NCBI RefSeq assembly: GCF_030651835.1
Contig: NZ_JAUSBX010000097.1
Coordinates: forward strand, 1-51,895
Length of the DNA stretch: 51,895 nt
Direction of reading: 5' to 3'
DNA from: Methylicorpusculum sp.
GTDB lineage: Bacteria > Pseudomonadota > Gammaproteobacteria > Methylococcales > Methylomonadaceae
The stretch's first letter is position 1. The number at the start of each line of letters is the position of its first letter. Below are positions 26,013-35,422 of this stretch, piece after piece. The position numbers and the translations under genes are program-made. The notes beneath the pieces were generated by a model. The model did no database searches and was not told the origin of the DNA. It saw only the letters and a list, made by a program, of their open reading frames with translations.

Positions 26013-26351
26013 TTATTCTTCGGCTTTTTCAGCACAACGGACGCATAAACGAGCAAACGGCAGTATTTCCAGACGCGCTTTAGAGATAGGTTCTCCACAT
26101 ACCTCGCAATTTCCATAGTGTCCATGTTCAAGCTTTGCTATTGCGCGTTTGACTTGATCAATTTCAGCACGGGTTGAATTGCCGAGATAATCTAACACTT
26201 CATCATTTTCAACTTGTATCGCTTGTTCTTCTGAATCTTTGGCTAAAGGTTCTTGTGTATGTTTAACGTCATCGGTAATTCTTGCCAAACGATCATCAAG
26301 TTCTTCCAGCATATCGATTAATGTTGAGCGAATATCGTCGGATTCTGTCAC
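26013..26351 (-). CDS. DksA/TraR-type zinc-finger protein
   Basis: About 112 residues: an N-terminal coiled coil (TLIDMLEELDDRLARITDDV and on) and a C-terminal four-cysteine zinc finger, CEVCGEPI then CVRC. These proteins insert into the RNA polymerase secondary channel. It is shorter than canonical DksA (about 150 residues), so it is probably a DksA-like paralogue rather than the main stringent-response factor. GTG 26351 is chosen because AAAAGG lies 7 bases upstream; a GTG at 26369 would add six residues but has no such site. Confidence 0.85.
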   Translation of the reverse strand: MTESDDIRSTLIDMLEELDDRLARITDDVKHTQEPLAKDSEEQAIQVENDEVLDYLGNSTRAEIDQVKRAIAKLEHGHYGNCEVCGEPISKARLEILPFARLCVRCAEKAEE

Positions 26352-26627
26352 TGGGGCACCTTTTAACACTTGTCATTTAAATCCATTTTTCTAGCTGCCT
26401 ATAATGGCAATCGAATTTAGTTCCTGGCTGAAGAGGATACCACAGGCTTAACGAGTAAGTGAGTTTCGATTTTAAAATTAATCCGGCAGAAAAAGGACAA
26501 ACAGGAGCCTGAAAAAAACGGTTTTTCTTCATCCTGCTATAGTCAATAACTAAAATTAAATCCTATCTGAGCGGGGGCGCTGTGACCTGTTTTGCAGAAT
26601 AGAACCGTAACTTGGACCCTTGAATTT

Positions 26628-27533
26628 ATGCATACGCTAATTAATCAATTATTATCCCGTGCCGATCACATCATCCTCGGCAAGTCCCTGCAAGTTCGTT
26701 TGGCTGTTTGTTGTTTATTTTGCAAAGGGCATTTACTGATCGAAGATATTCCGGGAGTAGGTAAAACCACTTTGGCACATACGCTGGCAATTTTGATGGG
26801 TATGAATTATCAACGCATTCAATTTACCAGTGATTTGCTGCCTTCCGATATTATCGGGGCGTCTATTTTTGATGTTGATAATCACACCTTCAAGTTTCAT
26901 CCGGGACCCATTTTTAACCAGATGGTGCTGGCCGATGAAATCAACCGCTCAACGCCCAAATCGCAAAGCGCGTTGTTAGAAGCGATGGAAGAACAACAAG
27001 TGACCGTCGAAGGCAAGACTTACCCGCTACCCACGCCGTTTTTTGTCATTGCAACGCAAAATCCTTCCCATCAATTAGGCACGTTTCCGTTACCAGAATC
27101 TCAACTGGACCGTTTTTTGATGCGGATAGAACTGGGTTATCCGGATCATCAAGCCGAACGTGAATTACTCAAGGGGAGTTCACGGCGAAGTCTGATTGAA
27201 AAACTGACGGCTCACATGTCCGCTGAGCAGCTTTTCGTCATTCAGCAAAAGGTCATTGATGTGCATGTGTCCGATGCCTTGCTGGATTATCTGCAAGGCA
27301 TCATCGCTTACACGCGCATCAGTTCGGATTATGCCGCCGGTCTCTCGCCCAGAGCCGGAATTGCCTTGCTTCATGCCGCCAAAGCCTGGGCGTATATGGC
27401 CAACCGTGACGCCGTTCTGCCAGAAGATGTGCAAGCTGTCCTGCCGTCTGTGGCCGGTCATAGACTTAAACCCGGCAGTCACGATTCACAGGCAATCGTT
27501 GCGCCCATTCTTGAAAATGTCCCTGTGTTTTGA
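26628..27533 (+). CDS. MoxR-family AAA+ ATPase
   Basis: About 301 residues. Walker A IPGVGKTTLAH (near residue 43), Walker B MVLADEINR, sensor-type ATQNPSHQLGTFPLPESQLDRF and the lid region AGLSPRAGIALLHAAKAW are all present. MoxR ATPases act as chaperones for metal or cofactor insertion and protein maturation and are usually encoded with DUF58 and transglutaminase proteins, as here. The start is uncertain: ATG 26628 is taken; TTG 26592 would add 12 residues. The stop overlaps the DUF58 start by four bases. Confidence 0.9.
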   Translation: MHTLINQLLSRADHIILGKSLQVRLAVCCLFCKGHLLIEDIPGVGKTTLAHTLAILMGMNYQRIQFTSDLLPSDIIGASIFDVDNHTFKFHPGPIFNQMVLADEINRSTPKSQSALLEAMEEQQVTVEGKTYPLPTPFFVIATQNPSHQLGTFPLPESQLDRFLMRIELGYPDHQAERELLKGSSRRSLIEKLTAHMSAEQLFVIQQKVIDVHVSDALLDYLQGIIAYTRISSDYAAGLSPRAGIALLHAAKAWAYMANRDAVLPEDVQAVLPSVAGHRLKPGSHDSQAIVAPILENVPVF

Positions 27534-28471
27534 ATGCGCTCAGTTTAAAAGACCGTTTTCGATTAAGCCGGTTTTTTCGTGGCGAGAAACCGGTTGATGG
27601 GCCGATTGAACTCAATCAACGGCGAATCTTTATTTTGCCGTCAGCACCCGGATTCGGTTTTGTCATTCTAATTTTTCTGTTGTTGTTGATCTCATTTGTT
27701 TACAACAATAATCTGGCTTATTTGCTGACCTTTTTGTTGGCCAGCATTTTTTTTGTCACTATCCTGCATAGCTATCAATCGCTGTCCGGGCTGGTATTAC
27801 AACAAGGACAGAGCGCACCGGTATTTGCGGGAGAAGACGCCGTCTTTGAAGTGCTGATTTACAATCAAACTGCAACCGCCAGAACGCAGGTGCAACTTTC
27901 GCTGGAAAACACCCTAAGCTTTGATATAGCGGCCTTCAGCAACTGTCAGGCAAGACTTCAATCGAGGACATCGCGTCGAGGCTGGCACCATGCGAACACG
28001 ATTACCTGTTTCAGTTATTACCCGCTGGGCTTATTCAGAGCCTGGTCGCCGCTGAGATTTAATTTGAAAACGCTGGTCTATCCCAAGCCCTGGCAATATC
28101 CACTGCCTTTACCTCAAACACTGAGCGGAGCGGCGGTGTCTGGTATCACCAAGCGAGGTGTTGATGACTTTGCAGGCGTTCAGACCTACTATCCTGGGGC
28201 CTCGATAAAAAGTATTCACTGGAAGGCGTTTGCCAAACAACAAGGTTTATTGGTCAAGCAATACAGCGGCACACAAGGTTCTGAGTTATGGCTGGATTAC
28301 GACGAAACGTCAGGTTCAGTGGAAGAAAGGCTCAGTCAACTTTGCCGGTGGGTTCTGGATGCTGAACAGCAGGGATTGATCTATGGTTTGATCATTCCTG
28401 GAATTCGCCTTTCTCCCGATCATGGCAAAACCCATCAGTTAAATTGTCTGGAAGCGCTTGCGCTCTTTTAA
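27530..28471 (+). CDS. DUF58 membrane protein, MoxR partner
   Basis: A 313-residue protein with two adjacent transmembrane segments (about 36-75: GFVILIFLLLLISFVYNNN and LLTFLLASIFFVTIL) and a cytoplasmic C-terminal part containing GVDDFAGVQTYYPGASIKSI and HWKAFAKQQGLLVKQYSG, the core block of DUF58. It probably is a VWA-like domain protein working with the MoxR ATPase. The start is TTG 27530, overlapping the moxR stop; the ATG four bases on opens only a five-codon frame. Confidence 0.88.
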   Translation: MNALSLKDRFRLSRFFRGEKPVDGPIELNQRRIFILPSAPGFGFVILIFLLLLISFVYNNNLAYLLTFLLASIFFVTILHSYQSLSGLVLQQGQSAPVFAGEDAVFEVLIYNQTATARTQVQLSLENTLSFDIAAFSNCQARLQSRTSRRGWHHANTITCFSYYPLGLFRAWSPLRFNLKTLVYPKPWQYPLPLPQTLSGAAVSGITKRGVDDFAGVQTYYPGASIKSIHWKAFAKQQGLLVKQYSGTQGSELWLDYDETSGSVEERLSQLCRWVLDAEQQGLIYGLIIPGIRLSPDHGKTHQLNCLEALALF

Positions 28472-28483
28472 AATGAGCCGACT

Positions 28484-30478
28484 ATGGATGTTCTAACTAA
28501 CCGTACCCTCTTTGTCTTCTTGCTGACTGCCATCGGTTTGATTGCTTTGCCGCACAGCAGCCATCTGCCCGGTCCTTTGGTGATTTTTTTCTTTGTCATG
28601 CTGATCTGGCGTTTTATGGGGATTTGGTATCCACGCTGGTTACCCGGAAAAATTCTACTGTATGGACTTACCTTCACTGGTCTTGCCCTGCTTTATCAGC
28701 AGCATTTAGGATGGTTTGGACGTGACCCCGGTACGAGTCTTTTCATGACCGCGCTGTCGTTAAAACTGATGGAAATTAAACAACAGCGTGATATCTATTT
28801 AATAGCTTATCTTGCGTTCATTGTTGCCGCTTCGCAGTTTCTTTACGAACAAAGCATGTTCATGGCGGTTTATATCGTTTTTGTCTGCAGCGTGTTGTTG
28901 GCCGCAATGATCATGATTAACGGCCGTCAAGCCAATATTAAGGCTTCGCTTAAAAAGGCGATGGCGATTTTGATGCAAGTCTTGCCGTTGACGCTGATCA
29001 TTTTTGTCTTTTTCCCCAGGGTAGAAGCGCCCCGGTGGTTGTTGTTCGAAGATCCGAATAGAGCCATGACCGGTTTGAAAGACAGTATGGAGCCGGGCTC
29101 TATCAGTGATTTGGGGCTTTCTGACGAACTGGCTTTCCGAGTCAAATTTACAGGCAATATTCCACCGGTTGCCTCGCTTTACTGGCGGGGGCCGGTTTTT
29201 TCTTATACGGACGGTAAACGCTGGATGCAAGGACGTCATCAGGGAACGGGAATGAAGCCGTCAGTTCCTGAGTTTAACGGTGATGCCTACCGCTACACGC
29301 TGTTAATGGAGCCGCAAGACATGCCCTGGGTCTACGCATTAGACATGCCCGCCGGGTTTCCGGGCGAGCTTTTTCAAAATTCAGATTATCAAATGCTGAC
29401 GCGCAAAGAGCCCGATAAACGCAATGAATATCAGCTGACGTCTTTGCTTCAATACAATACGGGATTATTGCAGGAAGATGAGCGGGTCAGAAATACCCAA
29501 CTTCCGGGGGCAGTATCACCCAAAATCAGACACTTGATTACAGCTTTACAAAGCGGCACGCAGTTAACCGAACAGTTGGTCGGCAACATCATGCGGCATT
29601 TTAGAGAAGAGGGCTTCAGCTATACATTGAGACCTCCATTGATGGAAACTAATCCGATCGAGACCTTCCTTTTCGAAACCCGCACCGGTTTTTGCAGCCA
29701 TTATGCGGCTGCCTTTGTTTATCTGATGCGGGCGGCTAAAGTTCCTGCGCGCGTGGTGACCGGTTATCAAGGCGGCACGTTAAATGAAGTCGGAGGATTT
29801 TTGGAAATCAGGCAGGCCGATGCGCATGCCTGGGCTGAAGTCTGGATTAAAGACCGAGGTTGGGTGAGATATGATCCTACTGCAGCCGTTGCCCCGGAAC
29901 GAATCGATCAAACCAGCTATTTTCAGCAGCAGTTTGGCGATGAACTGGCTCAATTGGTGCCGCGCCGCAATTTGCAGGGATCCTTTGAGTGGTTAAAAAC
30001 AACGCGTGAACTTTGGCGTAGTCTCGATTATTCCTGGCAGCGCTGGGTCATCAACTATCATTCGGCTAATCAATTGACGTTTTTGGCTTCTTTAGGCATT
30101 GCCGGTCTGAACAAAATGATTTACTGGCTGATTGCCGGGATAGCGGTTTTTACAGCGCTATTGAGTGGGTATTTGTTGCGGCAAAGGCAAAAGCCCAAGG
30201 ATAAAGCGCTGCAATTGTATGCCCGTTTCTGCAAAAAAATGACAGCAAGAGGCTTGGTAATCAGAGCCGGAGAGGGACCTCAGGATTTTGCCGGGCGGAT
30301 CAATCTGGTTTTTCCTGAACTCGCGGGCCCTGTGGACAGGATTACCGGTTTGTTTATCCGTTATCGCTACGGAAAAGCGCCTACCAAAGAGGATCTTAGC
30401 TTGCTGAAAGAGGCTATTTCCGAATTACGGATTAAAAAGGGCTATAGTGCAAAGGCAAAAAGCCGGTTTAATTTTTAG
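28484..30478 (+). CDS. tgpA: TgpA-type transglutaminase-like membrane protein
   Basis: A 664-residue inner membrane protein. Order: six or so N-terminal transmembrane helices (about 8-170), a periplasmic region, a transglutaminase core with Cys in TRTGFCSHYAAAF (near 405), His in ADAHAWAEVW (near 445) and Asp in VRYDPTAAV (near 460), then another transmembrane helix (about 550-570) and a DUF4129-like cytoplasmic tail. The triad looks complete. Pseudomonas TgpA is the best studied relative; substrate unknown. Third gene of the MoxR-DUF58-TgpA operon. Confidence 0.9.
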   Translation: MDVLTNRTLFVFLLTAIGLIALPHSSHLPGPLVIFFFVMLIWRFMGIWYPRWLPGKILLYGLTFTGLALLYQQHLGWFGRDPGTSLFMTALSLKLMEIKQQRDIYLIAYLAFIVAASQFLYEQSMFMAVYIVFVCSVLLAAMIMINGRQANIKASLKKAMAILMQVLPLTLIIFVFFPRVEAPRWLLFEDPNRAMTGLKDSMEPGSISDLGLSDELAFRVKFTGNIPPVASLYWRGPVFSYTDGKRWMQGRHQGTGMKPSVPEFNGDAYRYTLLMEPQDMPWVYALDMPAGFPGELFQNSDYQMLTRKEPDKRNEYQLTSLLQYNTGLLQEDERVRNTQLPGAVSPKIRHLITALQSGTQLTEQLVGNIMRHFREEGFSYTLRPPLMETNPIETFLFETRTGFCSHYAAAFVYLMRAAKVPARVVTGYQGGTLNEVGGFLEIRQADAHAWAEVWIKDRGWVRYDPTAAVAPERIDQTSYFQQQFGDELAQLVPRRNLQGSFEWLKTTRELWRSLDYSWQRWVINYHSANQLTFLASLGIAGLNKMIYWLIAGIAVFTALLSGYLLRQRQKPKDKALQLYARFCKKMTARGLVIRAGEGPQDFAGRINLVFPELAGPVDRITGLFIRYRYGKAPTKEDLSLLKEAISELRIKKGYSAKAKSRFNF

Positions 30479-30523
30479 TCTATAATTCAAGTCGTTACTT
30501 AACCTTATCGCAAAGGCAGATAA

Positions 30524-31009
30524 ATGTTTGAATGGTTAAATGCTCACATTGCTTACTGGCATTGGATTGTGCTGGGACTGGTTCTTGCTTGCGGTGAAAT
30601 TCTGTTGCCCAGCTTTATACTGCTGTGGTTCGGGCTCAGTGCGGTCGTGGTGGGTGGACTCTTGTTCTTCGTGCCCATACCCTTATCGGGTCAGTTGCTG
30701 CTGTGGGTCATCCTGGCTTTGATCAATGTTTGGGTCTGGTTTAAATGGATTTCGCCTACGTTTAAAACAAAATCATTGTCGGGCATGGCCAAAGAATCAA
30801 TGATTGGTCAGACCGGTCTGGTTATCGAGTGTAACGGCGCTCATGCGGGCCGCGGAACCTTGCGGTTTACTATCCCTATTCTTGGGAATGACGAGTGGCA
30901 ATTCATTTGCGAAGACGCTGTGGAGCCCGGTAGCCGGGTGGTTGTCCACGAGATTTCAGGTAATACGCTGATTGTCAGTACATCCAAATCCAATTCAAAC
31001 ACTGTTTAA
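30524..31009 (+). CDS. NfeD family membrane protein
   Basis: A 161-residue protein: two or three transmembrane helices (about 10-75) and a C-terminal OB-fold-like domain (SMIGQTGLVIECNGAHAGRG then EDAVEPGSRVVVHEISGNTL). NfeD proteins pair with SPFH/stomatin proteins in membrane quality control; the next gene is exactly that partner, 14 bases on. AAAGGCAG upstream of the ATG is a fair ribosome binding site. Confidence 0.88.
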   Translation: MFEWLNAHIAYWHWIVLGLVLACGEILLPSFILLWFGLSAVVVGGLLFFVPIPLSGQLLLWVILALINVWVWFKWISPTFKTKSLSGMAKESMIGQTGLVIECNGAHAGRGTLRFTIPILGNDEWQFICEDAVEPGSRVVVHEISGNTLIVSTSKSNSNTV

Positions 31010-31023
31010 TTGAGGAGCATCAA

Positions 31024-31875
31024 ATGGAAGGTTTATATATTGCTGCAGCATTTGTCGGCTTGGTCGTTATCACTGTTTTCAAGGGTGTTCGTGTCGTTCC
31101 CCAGGGATACAAGCATATTGTGCAGCGTCTGGGAAAATACTACTGCACATTGACTCCGGGATTGAATTTTATTGTGCCCTATATCGATTCGGTAACGCAC
31201 AGGATAACCACCAAAGATATCGTGATGGATATTCCCGCTCAGGAAGTGATCACGCAGGATAATGCAGTCATTGTGGCTAACGCGATTGCCTATATCAATA
31301 TCGTTTCGCCGGAAAAAGCGGTCTACGGTGTTGAAGATTATGAATTGGCCATACAAAAGCTGATACAAACCGCATTGCGGGCTATTATCGGAGAAATGGC
31401 ACTCGATTCCGCGTTGTCTTCCCGGGATATGATCAAAGAAAAGTTGAAAGCCGGAATTTCCGATGACATTTCCGACTGGGGTATCACGCTCAAAACCGTC
31501 GAAATTCAGGACATCAATCCCTCAAAAACCATGCAAGCATCAATGGAAGAGCAAAGTGCCGCCGAACGGCAGCGCCGGGCTGCCGTAACACGAGCTGAAG
31601 GTGCGAAACAGGCCGCCATTCTGGAAGCTGAGGGTCGTCTTGAGGCTTCGTTGCGAGATGCAAAAGCCAAAGTTGTTTTGGCCGAAGCCAGTGCCCGGTC
31701 AATTGAAAGCGTGACTGCAGCCGTTAAAGACAACGAATTGCCGGTCACCTTTTTATTGGGTGAAAAATACATTGAAGCTATGCGTCTGCTGTCTCAATCG
31801 GATAATGCTAAAACGATCGTGCTGCCTGCTGATTTGTTGCAGGCAGTAAAAGGAATGATGGATAAAGTCAGATAG
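31024..31875 (+). CDS. qmcA: SPFH/Band 7 (stomatin-like) protein
   Basis: A 283-residue membrane-anchored protein: N-terminal membrane helix (residues 4-20), SPFH domain with VPQGYKHIVQRLGKY, TPGLNFIVPYIDSVTHRI and the ALRAIIGEMALDSALSSRD block, then a coiled coil rich in Ala and Glu (RAAVTRAEGAKQAAILEAEG). It forms ring-like assemblies and is often linked to proteases. Strong GAGGAG site before the ATG. Forms a two-gene unit with NfeD. Confidence 0.88.
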   Translation: MEGLYIAAAFVGLVVITVFKGVRVVPQGYKHIVQRLGKYYCTLTPGLNFIVPYIDSVTHRITTKDIVMDIPAQEVITQDNAVIVANAIAYINIVSPEKAVYGVEDYELAIQKLIQTALRAIIGEMALDSALSSRDMIKEKLKAGISDDISDWGITLKTVEIQDINPSKTMQASMEEQSAAERQRRAAVTRAEGAKQAAILEAEGRLEASLRDAKAKVVLAEASARSIESVTAAVKDNELPVTFLLGEKYIEAMRLLSQSDNAKTIVLPADLLQAVKGMMDKVR

Positions 31876-31894
31876 TGTTGCTGTCAAAAAGCGG

Positions 31895-31928
31895 TTTACC
31901 TCAAAGATCAAATACCCTTTGAGGTAAA
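31895..31928 (+). terminator. Terminator-like inverted repeat after the SPFH gene
   Basis: TTTACCTCAAAG pairs perfectly with CTTTGAGGTAAA across a 10-base loop, starting 20 bases after the stop codon. No T run follows, so termination without Rho help is unproven. Confidence 0.5.
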
Positions 31929-32017
31929 TACGATCTTCAGCTTGATTAGGCCTTAATTTCGTCTTTTGTCCTGAATAGTCACTTAAAATGTTATTTCCCG
32001 TGTAGCCTTCATGGTTA

Positions 32018-32131
32018 GTGAAAGCCTTGCGAGGAACGCCGTAACCCCATCCTTCGGGGCTTACGGCATCATTCCAGTCGACACCCAGCAAAGCTTAGAC
32101 CCCCTTTTTTGTCATCAAGCTGCGAATTGCT
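32018..32131 (-). repeat. MITE-like element, copy E, diverged
   Basis: Inverted relative to the copy at the window end. The end TCAAGCTGCGAATTGCT (32115-32131) matches the terminal repeat, and GAAAGCCTTGCGAGGAACGC plus the palindromic centre match the internal sequence. The other terminal repeat is not clear, so this copy is degraded. Confidence 0.55.
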
Positions 32132-32273
32132 GGCTTGACTGGGAATCCCTCATTTTTCCGTTAACTTTAAATATTGAGGTGCCGCGGATTCAGTTGTTGG
32201 TGGGATTTTTGAAACGGCCACAGAATTGATTTGAAGTTTAAGAGGAACTGTCGAGCCAGGAGCTCAACAGAAT

Positions 32274-32891
32274 TTATCTTCGGCCCTTAGGGAGCATCAA
32301 GCGGCTAACTACACGGTTTTTAAATGAGACAAGCACACGAAAGCCAAGCAGCAGGATTATGACCAATAAATAGAACAGCGGCTCAGCGAGATTGCCTTTG
32401 AGCTGCCAGAAATAATGCATAATCGCCGCACCAGCTGCTAAATAGATAAATCGGTGGAGTTTTTTCCAGTCTTTCCCCATCAGTTTGATGACCCATTTTG
32501 GCGTAGTAACCGCTAACGCCAAAACGATCAGATACGCGGCAATGCCAAACCAGATGTAGGAACTTTCGAGAATATCGGTCGCAATAATGGGCCACACCAG
32601 GAAATGATCCAGGACTAAATAGGCCAGCAGATGCAGGGTTGCGTAAAAAAAGGTAAACAAGCCGAACATTCGCCGGTACTCGGCCATGCCTCGCCAGTTT
32701 GTCATGGTTTGGATGGGCGTTATAGCCAAAACCATACACAGAAAACGCAGAGACCAATCACCAAGCCTGATGTGTACTGCCTGAACGGCATTGCCCCCCA
32801 GATTATCCAAAATGATATCCAGCAGTAACCAGAGCAAAGGTAGCCAGCAGGCAATAAAGATACCTAACTTTAATTTGTTGAATTTCACCAT
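32274..32891 (-). CDS. msrQ: Haem-binding membrane subunit MsrQ
   Basis: A 205-residue inner membrane b-type haemoprotein with about six helices that passes electrons from the quinone pool to MsrP. Seen: MAEYRRMFGLFTFFYATLHL with a conserved haem-ligand-type His, WKKLHRFIYLAAGAAIMHYF with two more, and a basic C-terminus. It starts two bases after the msrP stop, a coupled pair. Belongs to the ferric-reductase-like transmembrane family. Confidence 0.93.
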   Translation of the reverse strand: MVKFNKLKLGIFIACWLPLLWLLLDIILDNLGGNAVQAVHIRLGDWSLRFLCMVLAITPIQTMTNWRGMAEYRRMFGLFTFFYATLHLLAYLVLDHFLVWPIIATDILESSYIWFGIAAYLIVLALAVTTPKWVIKLMGKDWKKLHRFIYLAAGAAIMHYFWQLKGNLAEPLFYLLVIILLLGFRVLVSFKNRVVSRLMLPKGRR

Positions 32892-32893
32892 CT

Positions 32894-33844
32894 TCAGAAA
32901 AAATGCCGCAAATTCATGTCTTTATAAAGTCCCGCGACTTGCTCGCCATAACCGTTAAACAATTCGGTTTCACGGCGGGGGGTAAAGAAGCCGCTACCGA
33001 GTAACCGCTCACTATTCTGACTCCAGCGTGGGTGTGGAACGTTTGGATTGACATTGGCATAAAACCCGTATTCCCCAGGCGCAAATTTATTCCAGCTGGT
33101 AGTGGGCGCTTTTTTTAGCAGTTCGATTTTGACAATGGCTTTTATACTTTTAAAACCGTATTTCCAGGGCACCACCAAACGTAAGGGTGCGCCATTTTGT
33201 TTTGGCATCGTATCGCCATACATGCCAACCGCCAGCAGCGTAAGCGGGTGCATCGCTTCATCGATGCGCAAACCTTCAGAATAAGGCCATTCCAGCATGT
33301 TATTCTGCTTTTGTCTGGGCATCACTTCCGGCCGGTAAACCGACGTAAATTTTACAAATTTTGCAGTCGATAAAGGCTGGGCCTTTCTCAATAAATCTCC
33401 CAAAGCAAAGCCAACCCAGGGAATGACCATTGACCAGGCTTCTACACAGCGAAACCGGTAGATATGTTCCTGTAATGTCTGCTGCCTTAGAATATCTTCC
33501 AGAAAATAAGTGCCGGATTTTTCCACTTCACCGCTTATTTCTACCGACCAAGGGTCGGTGGCCAATTGTTGCGCTAACTTTGTTGAATCATGCTTGTTAT
33601 AAGAAAACTCATAATAATTAGTATAGTTTTCAATTATTTCTGAGGGTGTTGTCATCAGATCCGCCGAAAAGCTGCTTTCCGGTAAGTTGGTCCAGCGGGG
33701 TTTGTTGTCGGCCAAAACCGGCACGATACCTGACCCCATCGCCGTTAACGCCAACAAGGCTTTTATTATTTTGCGTCTTTCCTTAAAAACATAGGGATCG
33801 GTAATTTCGGAGGCAGGAATCGTTTTTTTAGTTTTTATTATCAT
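32894..33844 (-). CDS. msrP: Periplasmic methionine sulfoxide reductase catalytic subunit MsrP
   Basis: A 316-residue molybdopterin enzyme repairing oxidised methionines in periplasmic proteins. A Tat signal is visible (KERRKIIKALLAL, about residues 22-34). The molybdenum-ligand cysteine is Cys133 in YRFRCVEAW. KQNGAPLRLVVPWKYGFKSI is the conserved oxidoreductase block. ATG 33844 is preferred over the upstream TTG 33874 because CCAGG lies about 9 bases before it. Operon with msrQ. Confidence 0.94.
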   Translation of the reverse strand: MIIKTKKTIPASEITDPYVFKERRKIIKALLALTAMGSGIVPVLADNKPRWTNLPESSFSADLMTTPSEIIENYTNYYEFSYNKHDSTKLAQQLATDPWSVEISGEVEKSGTYFLEDILRQQTLQEHIYRFRCVEAWSMVIPWVGFALGDLLRKAQPLSTAKFVKFTSVYRPEVMPRQKQNNMLEWPYSEGLRIDEAMHPLTLLAVGMYGDTMPKQNGAPLRLVVPWKYGFKSIKAIVKIELLKKAPTTSWNKFAPGEYGFYANVNPNVPHPRWSQNSERLLGSGFFTPRRETELFNGYGEQVAGLYKDMNLRHFF

Positions 33845-34054
33845 TAGTTTGTACCTGGAATTCGGTTCGAGCAATTAACCCAATAAGAACAGAAGTAATG
33901 CATTGCAAGTCGTTCTTGCTGAGCAACGCCAACGGGAGACCGGCCAGATCGGTCGCCTGAATCCCAAAGGCCTTATCCTTGAGTGGATCTCGAGATGAAA
34001 GAGGGCTTTAGAAGAATCTAGCGGGTTCTTTTGAGGATTAAGCTTGGCCGTTAA

Positions 34055-34885
34055 TTATTTTTTTCCTTTAGGAATCCAGCCCAGCAATTTTAAAATTTTT
34101 CTTTCAGTAATGAATGCCAGTGAAAACAGCTGGATGAAATTTTCAGCTTCGATGATATCCAGGCCGATATTGGCAGGAACCAGTTCGTTGCGGGTTCCAA
34201 AAATTCTATCCCAAATTGAAAAAACGATGCCGTAGTTACTGTCGTGTTCAGACCTGAGCGTTGAATGATGAGTTCTGTGTAACGAAGGGGTGATAATGAC
34301 TTGCGAGAGTTTTTCTTCGTTCGGTACAGCAATATTGGCGTGGTGAAAGAAGATAAAAAACATTTCAAAGATTTCAATGGACAAAATCAGGAATGCATCG
34401 ACCCCAAACAGGATGACAAATAGACATTTGTAACCAATTTCGAGTAATAAATCGAAAACGTGAAAGCGGAATCCAGTGGAGACATTAAAACTTTTATCCG
34501 AATGATGGATTTTATGAAAGCGCCATAAAAATTCGTTTTTATGGCTTAGCCAATGCCACACATAAATGGCCAAATCATAAAAGGCAAAGGCCAGCAGCCA
34601 TTTCAAGGGGCCTTTATCCAGATCGCTTAAAAGTCCGTGCGATGCAAATTGCTGGGCGACAAGAAACAATGAAGAAGCTTTTATTACCGTCAAAATGAGG
34701 TTATTGACTAAAAATGCTGTTGTATTGGTAACGAAAGACTCTTTGTTTACCTTCATCGGGAAGTTGCGGAAGGGCTTGCGTTTCTCAACGATTAATAACA
34801 CAAGAAAAGCGAGCATTGCGAGACCAAACAAAGTTTGATTAATCAGCATACCGGAATCAGCAGCGGCACTGGTACCATCATTCAT
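34055..34885 (-). CDS. Fatty acid hydroxylase / sterol desaturase family protein
   Basis: A 276-residue membrane di-iron enzyme. His clusters in order: HWLSH (about 121-125), FHKIHHSD, FRFH, then HH in the middle and PSLHRTHHS near residue 220, giving the eight-or-more-histidine pattern of the superfamily. Several hydrophobic helices surround them. Likely hydroxylates a lipid; methanotroph lipids or sterol-like molecules are possible substrates, not shown. AGAAGG lies before the ATG. Downstream of the LOV gene on the same strand. Confidence 0.85.
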   Translation of the reverse strand: MNDGTSAAADSGMLINQTLFGLAMLAFLVLLIVEKRKPFRNFPMKVNKESFVTNTTAFLVNNLILTVIKASSLFLVAQQFASHGLLSDLDKGPLKWLLAFAFYDLAIYVWHWLSHKNEFLWRFHKIHHSDKSFNVSTGFRFHVFDLLLEIGYKCLFVILFGVDAFLILSIEIFEMFFIFFHHANIAVPNEEKLSQVIITPSLHRTHHSTLRSEHDSNYGIVFSIWDRIFGTRNELVPANIGLDIIEAENFIQLFSLAFITERKILKLLGWIPKGKK

Positions 34886-34931
34886 GAACTAACACCTTCT
34901 CAATATCTTGTTGAGGTCATTGCTGGGCACC

Positions 34932-35387
34932 TTATTTACCCGGCATTGCGTTTATCAAATCATTCAGTTCTTTAATCTCATTCGTGGCATTGACTTGCTC
35001 GGTTATATCGTATTGCACCCCCAAGTAATAGATAACCCGATTTTTTTTATCGAATAGAGGAGTGATCTTTAACCGGTTATGAAACAGCGTGCCGTCTTTT
35101 TTATAATTTCTCAATGTTACTTCAATTGCTTCATGCTTATTCATCGCTTCGGCAATTTGAAAACGTGCCTCCTGATCTCTATCTTCACCTTGCAGAAACC
35201 GGCAGTTATGACCAATGATATCTTCTTGTGTGTAGCCTGTTAGACGCTCAAAGGCTTTGTTCGCATACACAATGGGCGCATCTTCTAAATCCGGATCGGC
35301 CAATGTGACGCCGTTCACACACTCATCTAGAATGGCAGAAAGTACTTGTGGAATTAAACCATTATCTTTTTCAACAATGAAGGGCAT
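34932..35387 (-). CDS. Short LOV blue-light receptor protein
   Basis: A 151-residue protein that is almost entirely one LOV (PAS) domain. The photoactive Cys62 sits in the canonical NCRFLQGEDRD (61-71). Flavin-contact residues expected in LOV domains are present: Asn94 in LRNYKKDG, Asn104 in FHNRL and Gln125 in GVQYDIT. There is no output domain, only short helical caps at both ends (LIPQVLSAILDECVNGV and ATNEIKELNDLINAM), as in the short LOV proteins of Pseudomonas putida. It should bind FMN and change dimer shape in blue light. Lies between SRPBCC and hydroxylase-family genes on one strand. Confidence 0.9.
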   Translation of the reverse strand: MPFIVEKDNGLIPQVLSAILDECVNGVTLADPDLEDAPIVYANKAFERLTGYTQEDIIGHNCRFLQGEDRDQEARFQIAEAMNKHEAIEVTLRNYKKDGTLFHNRLKITPLFDKKNRVIYYLGVQYDITEQVNATNEIKELNDLINAMPGK

Positions 35388-35422
35388 AACTAAAGCTCCG
35401 ATTTTATAATTATTTTATTAAA

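Larger units (their letters stand above)
31876..32273. other. Intergenic stretch with hairpin and repeat
   Basis: No gene is supported. A 12-bp perfect inverted repeat lies at 31895-31928 after the SPFH gene, and a diverged MITE-like copy at 32018-32131. The remainder shows nothing recognisable. Confidence 0.55.
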